A DNA stretch of 64,000 nucleotides from Diplonema papillatum (Eukaryota > Euglenozoa > Diplonemea > Diplonemida > Diplonemidae). Shown here piece after piece: positions 58,401-64,000 of this stretch (positions are counted from its first letter, which is position 1; each line of letters starts with the position of its first letter). The stretch spans positions 62,001-126,000 of the forward strand of contig JAPJBO010000412.1 of assembly GCA_030068145.1 (NCBI GenBank). Reading direction: 5' to 3'. Under the pieces are notes generated by a model. It saw only the letters and a list, made by a program, of their open reading frames with translations. It ran no database searches and was not told the DNA's origin. Made by a program: the position numbers and the translations under genes.

Positions 58401-61400
58401 TCGTCGACAGCTCGGACCGCGTCGCGAACACGGGCCGCGTGTTCGCCTCCGCCACGTTCCACTTCACCTTCTCGACCCCGCCACCGCCCGACGGGGAGTC
58501 AGCCCGCCTGCTCCTGCTGCCGGGCGTGGGGCTCGGGCTCGCGTGCCGCTTCGCGAGGCCGATCGACGGGAACGACATGTTCAAGGCGGCCATCTTCCGC
58601 GAGCCGGGCGAGCCGAAGGAGAACCGTGTCGTGTCCGACGCGAACGAGCGCATCCCCCGCTTCGAGGCGCCGATGGTGCCGCCGTGGAACCCGATGTTCA
58701 CCGCGCGCGACGGGGGGGACGGCACTGTCGTCGACAGGTGCAACTCGCTTTCCTCCGACTCATCGAGGGACGTGTCTGACAGCGCGACGCGGATGTCGAA
58801 GCAGCCGGGGGCCGCTTCGAACAGCCGGATCACCTCGTCGCTGTCGTCGTTGACGACCTTGCCCGCTATCGCGAGCAGCCGCATGCCCTCCTTCATCCCC
58901 GCTTGGTCGGCCTCCTCGCCGGGGGCCACGTGCGAGATCAAGTTGCCTATGCACGTGAGGCCCAGCTTCTTCCCGGGGTGCTTCCTCAGGAAGAACACGC
59001 GCCTCGACTGCGCCCTGCCGGGGGAGTCCTCCTCCGTGTCCACCTCCGCCGCCTGCACGCCGCCGTCGGCGGCCGCTTTTTCCTTCAGCGCCTTCAGCCG
59101 CAGGTACTGCAAGGCGCCGGCCGACGCGTTCTGCGAGTTCATCGAACTCTCCGAGAACATCTTCAGGCTCGACAGGCCGTGCGGCGTGCCGTCCGTCGCG
59201 TCCTCGTCCGTGTCGAGGCCGACCGCGCCGACGAACGAGATTTCGTGCTTCTCGGCCGTCGACACGCCGTTCGGCCCGACCTGCGGCGACTGCCCTTCGG
59301 GCGGCGTCATGCTCTTGAGCCGCCCCGCCGGCGCGGTCCCGTTCGGCGTCGGCGACAGCGGGCTGAACGGCTGCCCGCCGCCCGCCGACAGCACGTCGTT
59401 GACCGCGCTGAGCAGCGCGCACGCCGTCGAGTTCGGGTCCATGTCCGGCTTGAGGTGGTGCCCAGCGGTGCTCTTCAGAGACGACCGCTTCGGCACCGCA
59501 CCCAGCGAGCCGCTTGCACTCGGGCGAGCGCCGCCGGCGGCGGGGGTGGCGGTCGAGGTGGGGGCTGCTGGGGGATCCTCTGCGCCCGGGAGGATCAACG
59601 CGCGGCGCGGCTTTTTTTTCGCGGCGTTCGCCGCCGGCGAGGGCAGCGGCGACGGCAGCGGCGACGAGTCGTCGCCGAACTCGGCGCTGCACGGCAGCCG
59701 CAAGTTCGACGCCTGCTTCGCCAGCGGCGCGGCCGACTGGAAGCTGTTGCCGGTGCCGTTGCCGGGGCTCGCCGAGTCCTCGTGCTCCGGCGACGGGCTG
59801 TTGCCCGCCGACCGGCCGGAGGACTGCAGCCGGAAGATCTCGTTCCAGTGCTTGAACGTCTCCGACGACCCCAGCCGGTCCGCCGCCTCCTTCAGCAGCG
59901 GCACGATGCTCACCGCGCGCCGGATCGCGCACACCGTCTGCCAGTCGACCGACTGGATGCAGAACAGGTCCTCGTAGATCACCTTCGTCACGATGCCAGC
60001 GCGAAGCCGGATGTTCTCGTCCTTCACGACGAGGCTCCTCTTCCAGATGCTGTCGTCGCCGTACTCCTGAAAATCGCCGTAACTCCGCTTCGGAAGCTGA
60101 TCCGAGTAGGTGCAGTGCAGCCACGCTCCCGCGGCTGTAAGCTCGACGCGGGCGTAGCTCGTGGCGCTGATTGTCTCCTCCGCCTCGTCGAGCGGGTAGA
60201 GCGTGATCAAGCTCGCGTCCGCCGCCGACAGCTCTGTGTCTGTCTCGGGCTCTAGCAGAGACGAGACGAGTTTGAGCTTCGGCGCGCCGCGGCGGAGGGC
60301 GCCGTGCCCGGCGGCGCAGAGGTACCGGCCGCTGGCCAGGTGCCGGAGCCTGTACCTGTAGTCGCGCGCGTAGCCGCCGGCGAAGAGCAGCCCGCCGCGG
60401 ACGATGTCGTGCGACTCGACGATCCAGACCGCGTTCGACGTGAACGGCGTGTCGCGCACGTTGCCGCTGCCCCGCGGCTGGCTCTTCTGGAAGAACACCT
60501 CGTCGCCGCCGTCCGAGCTCAGCAGCGGCAGGCCCTCGAGGTACGTATCCGTCTCTTTGTGCAGGAGGGTCACCGCGCTCCCCGCCGACAGCGGCTGGGT
60601 TCCTGTCGGTAGGCTATGCATGTGTCGCGCCGGGTGTATATGTTTTGAGGGGATCCGGTCTTTCCATTCGTTCTTTCGGCCACGTGACTACGTTGTCGGA
60701 CTGGGTTGCCCGCGATTTGTGCTAGGGTTTCAGGCGGAAAGACAGGAGGTGTCCTAGATGTATTCGTGTGCAAGGAAAGCAAGGCGCCGCTGTTGCAGAT
60801 TGAGCGGTTGCATCATCAAGCGGGAGCAGGGGGTTTTTGTTCGTGGTAAGTTTCATGTGGTACGCCGACAACTACTAATTGTAGTTGTTGAACGCTTGCG
60901 CCCGCCACTAACGCCACTAACCCAGACTTACCTGTGCTTCGTGTGAGCTACAGCTACAGGTTCCTCCTTTTGGAATTCGCAAGTGACCCTACGAAGCAGG
61001 TGTGTACACAACAAAAGAAGCAAACCTGGTGACGGCGGGTAGGCGCTGTCGAGGTCGCGCTCGGAGTCGAAGGAGTCGACGACCCACACCGCCTCGCTCG
61101 CGGTCTGCTTTTCGGAGATGAGCTCGAGGGCACGCTCGGGCGTCTCGCGCGCGAGCCGGTGCCCGAAGATCTCGCAGCACGGCACCCGGCCGCCGACGGT
61201 CAGCAGCGCGCCGGCGACCGCCACCGACTCGAGGACGACTTGCTCCCCGGCCCGCACCGACTCCCCCTCTTCCCGGATCTTGCCGCGCGGGAGGATGCGG
61301 AAGGTGTCCTCCAGCCGCTGCTGGCCTTCTTCGAGCGGCCGCAGGCACACGGCCGGCTCCCCGCTTTCCTCGTCGTCGTCGTCGTCGCTGAGCGCCGGGT

Positions 61401-61803
61401 CCGTCGTGTCGTGCAGGCTGATCGCGTCGCCGTCTTCCGAGATCACCTGCTGGATCCCGGCGCTGTGGTACCGCTTGCTCTGGACCGACACGGACAGCTG
61501 CTGCTGCGACGCGACGTTGACCAGCCGGACCCACCGCCCGTACGTCACAACCGCCGCATCCTCGTGCGGAGACGCGTAGTCATCAGCGCCCGATCGCTTC
61601 AGCGCGAAGATGCAGTTCTCGAAAGCCGACGGCGTCGGCGCCTCCGGACCCCCAGGATCCGCGTACCCATCCGGGTGGATCGTGACCACCGGAAAGCAGA
61701 CCCCGTTCGTGAAGGAGGCGCCGAGGTGTCCCTCGGTCAGGACGCTTTGAAAGCACAGCCGGTCGCCGAACCGCAATTCAGGAGCCCCTCCTTGAAACGC
61801 CAT
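43493..61803 (-). CDS. IP3-receptor/ryanodine-receptor family calcium-release channel, 11 exons
   Basis: Exons: 61803-61026, 60602-56926, 53923-53282, 51930-51694, 51428-50630, 50350-49854, 49073-48749, 48302-47069, 44933-44498, 44308-43898, 43681-43493. All joins keep phase and give about 3,074 residues (animal IP3 receptors have about 2,700). Domain order: N-terminal Ins145-type beta-trefoil (exon 1), MIR-type repeats (GSAVTLLHKETDTYLEGL), RIH, a PDZ domain (about 790-865), a second RIH part, and the RIH-associated domain (LLQLFCEGHNLHLQNYIHSQ). The channel follows: S1 (VIYVALVSNCMVLLCH), a 430-residue low-complexity loop, S3-S4 (FLALLVMVASAVFALIV), S5, pore helix with GGGIGD, and S6 (FFFFVIVVVILLNIIFGIII). 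The C-terminal CFICG/His zinc site (NMWLYIYFIHHL) and a coiled coil end the protein. It releases Ca2+ from internal stores (family knowledge); the ligand is not decided here. Confidence 0.92.
44498..44933 (-). other. Pore exon of the calcium channel
   Basis: Encodes S5, the pore helix, the selectivity filter (NGIRAGGGIGDLM, codons near 44740-44757), S6 and the start of the zinc site (KTRCFICG). In the IP3 receptors I know the filter reads GGGVGD after Arg-Asn, and in ryanodine receptors GGGIGD after Arg-Ala. Here it is RAGGGIGD, while S6 and the following SEKQKIEED are IP3-receptor-like. Confidence 0.9.
45070..46965. repeat. Minisatellite array in intron 8 of the channel gene
   Basis: About 14 units of 60-150 bp, with the core ctcgtactgctcgggacctg, ggcaatcatgagaatggatt and gcttggtgaggtgagtactt. 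The spacers gaagaagagcgagtgtggtg and aagaagcgcaaacgtggccg appear in the right-hand, more homogeneous part. Units near 45.1-45.6 kb are diverged. The intron spans about 2.1 kb. Confidence 0.93.
49172..49290 (+). repeat. Dispersed repeat R1, partial copy 3
   Basis: Lies in channel intron 6. Blocks aaggcggaacatcatgagtg, gtctgcagacaggact, cacagccaggaccacc and caatccgtc match the R1 copy at 54239 in order. Confidence 0.65.
49298..49318. repeat. Pentanucleotide microsatellite (ctatg)n
   Basis: Four perfect copies of ctatg in channel intron 6, just downstream of the R1 fragment. Confidence 0.9.
49325..49395. repeat. Isolated diverged unit of the 55-kb repeat family
   Basis: Reads gatcttgcctcgagaattga, then gtggctggttgatcaaggcg. 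This matches the unit at 55-56 kb (cttgcctcgggaattgacc, atggctggttgaccaaggct) with a different middle. It sits in another intron of the same gene. Confidence 0.7.
52033..52893. repeat. Perfect 49-bp tandem repeat in intron 3 of the channel gene
   Basis: About 17-18 essentially identical 49-bp units containing tgcccattacagcacggttt and atgcccattcggtatttcga, head to tail with no spacers. Only the last unit shows substitutions (attgcccattcagtgcttcg). The tgcccatt phrase occurs twice per unit. Such homogeneity suggests recent expansion. Confidence 0.96.
54239..54475 (+). repeat. Dispersed repeat R1, fullest copy
   Basis: Lies in channel intron 2. It begins gggggaattgcaagaacgtg and continues through tatgtgctcaacaccg, gccacggacacataaggcgg, tcagcgcggaacctgagg, tgcagacaggactgcggtgt and tgttcgtagctcgtcacagc to gagcacaggcgaatccgtca. 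No coding capacity was seen. Confidence 0.75.
54895..56110. repeat. Higher-order tandem repeat (259-bp period of two related half-units)
   Basis: Each 259-bp unit contains two related half-units. Both hold ttgcctcgggaattgacctt, cttggcgattctg, accaaatggctggttgacca and aggctttt. They then diverge: gtgggctgatccgtagaaca in one half and ctacaaggagggcctgtact in the other. About four and a half higher-order units are present, nearly identical to each other, in intron 2 of the channel gene. Minus-strand frames of about 230 residues at 259-base offsets are artefacts of this array. Confidence 0.95.
56185..56885. repeat. Interspersed repeat array at the 5' end of channel intron 2
   Basis: Six copies of a unit of about 65 bp containing ttcttacctcagtttttggc, atggcgacgctacacgccat and ctggcaggttgacgaggtgc. 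Unlike spacers of 40-60 bp separate them. The copy nearest the exon (56817-56883) lies just inside the intron. Confidence 0.9.
58785..59005 (-). other. PDZ domain coding region inside the channel gene
   Basis: Within exon 2: FFLRKHPGKKLGLTCIGNLI (the KLGL carboxylate-binding loop), then GEEADQAGMKEGMRLLAIAG and SDEVIRLFEAAPGCFDIRVA. This is the complete PDZ pattern of about 75 residues, in the same frame as the channel, with GC-rich codons and no intron on either side. Confidence 0.85.
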
Positions 61804-62936
61804 CGAGCCACCTCAAAACTTCAGCAGCGGAGGATCCGAGCCGGCCTGCCTCCCAGACCGACCACCGAACCCCCCACCCCTATACTACGCGGCAGATGCG
61901 CTGGCGGGCGGGCAGAAGGGGGGGGGGGGGGCGTGCGGACCCCTCGCGGCACCACCCGCCCCCCCTCTCTGCCACGCTAGGCCCTAGGAACAAAGTAATC
62001 TCATCGGCTCCACTGTGTGTGCGTTGCCGTCGTCGTCGAGCGGAATTCGGGGTGTCCCACAGGCCCACCCTCGCCGACCCGAACTCTTTTCGATGGCGGA
62101 CCTGCTCGGCAGGGTTTCCTCCTTTTTCCGGTGTTTCTTTGTTCCTGTCGAAGGGGGGCGTGGGTGATACCGTAACTACGGTCTGCTTTGAACTATTACC
62201 TGTGCCACGTCTACGGCAATCGTCATCGTACAGGTGAACGGCAAGCCGCCGCTAGTCAGCCAACTTCGTTTGGTTTGTGCGTGCCAGTTGATCGGTTTCC
62301 ACTTGCTGCCTACATCGGTTTCGCCAGCACGATACATTGAAGGGCAATTGCCCGCAGGATTGTTCGTGCTAAAAAGAAAAACTGCTTCGAGAGGATCAAT
62401 ATTTCGTGTTTCTGTTTCTTTTTTACTTCTTCGAGGAACAAAGAAAGGGGAAAGCGTACATCATTGAAACTTCGTTTGCAGTATCGACACGGGTGAACAA
62501 ATGAGAAGCTCAAAAAAAAGCAAATAAAAAGGCGGGATTGTAGGCTACCCTAGAACTGCTTCGGCGTTCCGGCGAAGAACGCACAAAATCTGGGCAGGGG
62601 GGGGGGCAAGCCGGCCGCATTGGGCAGCGCAATGAAAGCTAGATTTACGCAGCACTTGGTTTTGTGTCGCCGACAATCCGTCGTGGTTTGTTCCCGGCGA
62701 GGCTCGCTCAGTCGGTCGCCTTGGGTGTTCTTTCTTTTGCATAGCATAAGCAAGCGGCGCAGATGGCGTGCTTGAGCTGTTGTACCAACGGATTCAACAG
62801 GAGGCTCGAACTTTGGAGCATCTGCCCCAAGTCGTTGTCATCAGTACAGACGGTTTCAACAGGAGGCTCGAACTTCGGAGCATTTGCCCCAACTCGTCAT
62901 TAGTTGGTGAGCCCGTCTTGCAAGTAACTGCACGTC
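61804..62936. other. Spacer and promoter region of the channel gene
   Basis: Contains a G-rich run near 61918-61930, the motif gtgtcgccgacaatcc near 62665, and a duplicated segment of about 60 bp at 62790-62905. No gene recognised. Confidence 0.5.
62788..62905. repeat. Direct duplication of about 60 bp
   Basis: ttcaacaggaggctcgaact, then ggagcatctgccccaa and gtcgt, occurs twice (about 62790-62835 and 62848-62900) with few differences. It lies just beyond the stop of the PH-like gene. Confidence 0.85.
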
Positions 62937-64000
62937 TTACCCGGAGTCCTGAGGACCGAGTTTCGGAGTCGCGACGGGGGAGGCGTCGGACGGGATCTTC
63001 GAGTGAAAGTAATCGAGCCAGCCGCGGGCGTCGCCGAGCAGCGGCGTGACGACGACGTCGGCGCCGCCAACCCGCGAAATCGAGATCTCGCGCCCCGTCT
63101 TGTTCTTCCGCACCATCCAGCGCGCGTCGCAGAAGAGGAGGGACCCCTTCCGGTGCTCGTCGCTGCGCGCCTGCGCGGACCGGCCGTCGGCCGTGTACCA
63201 CGAGAACCGGTCGCCCAGCCCGACGCCCCACATCGTCACGAAGTCGATCGACAGCCACCCTTCAATCACCACCGCGGGCTCCGCCGCGGCGGCTGCCGCC
63301 GCCGCTGTCCCGGTGGATCTTGTCGGACCGACGAGGTGGCCGCGCGAGGGAGGCTCAAACTTGGGAGACTCGGGTCCAAACTCGTCTTCCTCATTCGTGC
63401 CAGGAGGACGTGCCGGGACGCTGCTGTCGTTCTGAAGGGAGTCTGCCCTGGAGAGGCGGGGTGGCATCACTACGATCGATCGCGCCGTTGAAGAGGCGTC
63501 GAAGGTGTCATCGTCGATCCCGCGCAGAACTTCTTTTTCGATCAGTTCAATCCTCCTCTGCGACCTCGACAACCCGTGTGCCGTGGAACTTCGCTTTGGT
63601 GTCAGCGCCGCGCCCGAGGCAACCCGATCCACCGGTTTCGCGGCCCTTTTGGGCATCGCTTCGGTGAACTCAGCCTCCGCCAGCCTCCTGGCGTCGTCCT
63701 CCGCCTTTTCGACGTCCCGCCGCTGCGTCGACTCGCCTTCGCCGAACTTCGCCCTCTTTTCGAGCAGCGGCCGCTGCCCTTTGAGGGCCTTCGCTGCGTC
63801 GCCCTCGTCGGCGGCGACTGTGCCCCTGGCGACCGTCTCTTGCTTGACCAGGCGGCTCGCGCACGTTTTCCACGTCTTCCGCATCCCGCCCCGCCCCGTG
63901 GGGATCGTGGGCGTCGTGAAGCAGGCGGGGAGCCCGTTTCGGTCGGACGAGGTCTGCACCGAATAAGCCGGGGGGTGCAGCGCTTTCAGAGGGTTGTCAC
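62937..64000 (-). CDS. C-terminal part of a PH-like domain protein, 5' end beyond window
   Basis: The minus frame is open from the stop at 62937 to the window edge, so at least 350 residues are visible. The first 200 are charged and low-complexity, with a possible short coiled coil (RRIELIEKEVLRGIDDD) and Arg/Ser-rich segments. Residues near the end resemble a PH domain: VVIEGWLSIDFVTMWG, RFSWYTADGRSA, then REISISRVGG and DARGWLDYFHSKI with a Trp near the last helix. PH domains bind phosphoinositides or proteins (family knowledge). The stop TAA follows GGG and overlaps a possible donor (GGGTAAGA), so a further 3' exon is possible. Confidence 0.65.
   Translation of the reverse strand, partial: DNPLKALHPPAYSVQTSSDRNGLPACFTTPTIPTGRGGMRKTWKTCASRLVKQETVARGTVAADEGDAAKALKGQRPLLEKRAKFGEGESTQRRDVEKAEDDARRLAEAEFTEAMPKRAAKPVDRVASGAALTPKRSSTAHGLSRSQRRIELIEKEVLRGIDDDTFDASSTARSIVVMPPRLSRADSLQNDSSVPARPPGTNEEDEFGPESPKFEPPSRGHLVGPTRSTGTAAAAAAAAEPAVVIEGWLSIDFVTMWGVGLGDRFSWYTADGRSAQARSDEHRKGSLLFCDARWMVRKNKTGREISISRVGGADVVVTPLLGDARGWLDYFHSKIPSDASPVATPKLGPQDSG

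Noticed and set aside
58202..59977. Plus-strand ORF of 591 codons
   Set aside because: Antisense of channel exon 2, whose minus frame carries recognisable domains.

Overview
The window is nuclear DNA from a microbial eukaryote. The evidence is GT-AG introns, a cytosolic ribosomal protein gene with three introns, a karyopherin-beta, a mitochondrial GrpE with a presequence-like N-terminus, a PTEN-type phosphatase, and an intracellular calcium-release channel of about 3,070 residues. I cannot name the species. Coding exons are GC-rich, with a strong preference for G or C in the third codon position. Introns and spacers are closer to balanced composition and full of repeats. Every gene I can support lies on the minus strand, a one-directional array of the kind known from some protists such as dinoflagellates. 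Donors are all GT and mostly GTATGN, and acceptors are all CAG. I see no clear spliced-leader relic. Exon joins were worked out by hand from reading-frame phase and may be off by one or two bases.

Left part (1-20 kb): a partial tRNA dimethylallyltransferase (1-1497), mitochondrial GrpE (3683-4297), and a type I membrane protein with a signal peptide (7761-9643). A decayed tyrosine-recombinase retroelement of the DIRS/Ngaro kind follows (about 9671-14240), with a 230-bp direct repeat and a hairpin, and then a 57-bp minisatellite (14.3-15.1 kb). Next is a protein with a class III nucleotidyl-cyclase-like domain that lacks one metal-binding aspartate (15772-18452).

Middle part (20-42 kb): importin-beta-3 (20221-24414), a 1,054-residue PTEN-C2-PH protein (26513-29677), ribosomal protein S16/uS9 (30450-31724), a small coiled-coil protein (32801-33193) and a long coiled-coil protein (34337-37523). 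A repeat-rich stretch (37.6-40 kb) begins with a fragment that looks like 18S rRNA next to group I intron-like sequence. A GC-rich ORF of unknown function lies at 40665-41717.

Right part (43-64 kb): an 11-exon IP3-receptor/ryanodine-receptor family channel (43493-61803). It has an embedded PDZ domain, a large low-complexity cytosolic loop and a ryanodine-receptor-like GGGIGD selectivity filter. Its large introns hold several unrelated-looking minisatellites, one with a 259-bp higher-order period. The window ends in the C-terminal part of a possible PH-domain protein (62937 to beyond 64000).

Functionally, the channel, the PTEN-like lipid phosphatase, the PH-like proteins and the cyclase-like protein suggest a phosphoinositide/calcium/cyclic-nucleotide signalling theme. 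The remaining genes are housekeeping (tRNA modification, mitochondrial chaperone, translation, nuclear import). No operon logic is implied.
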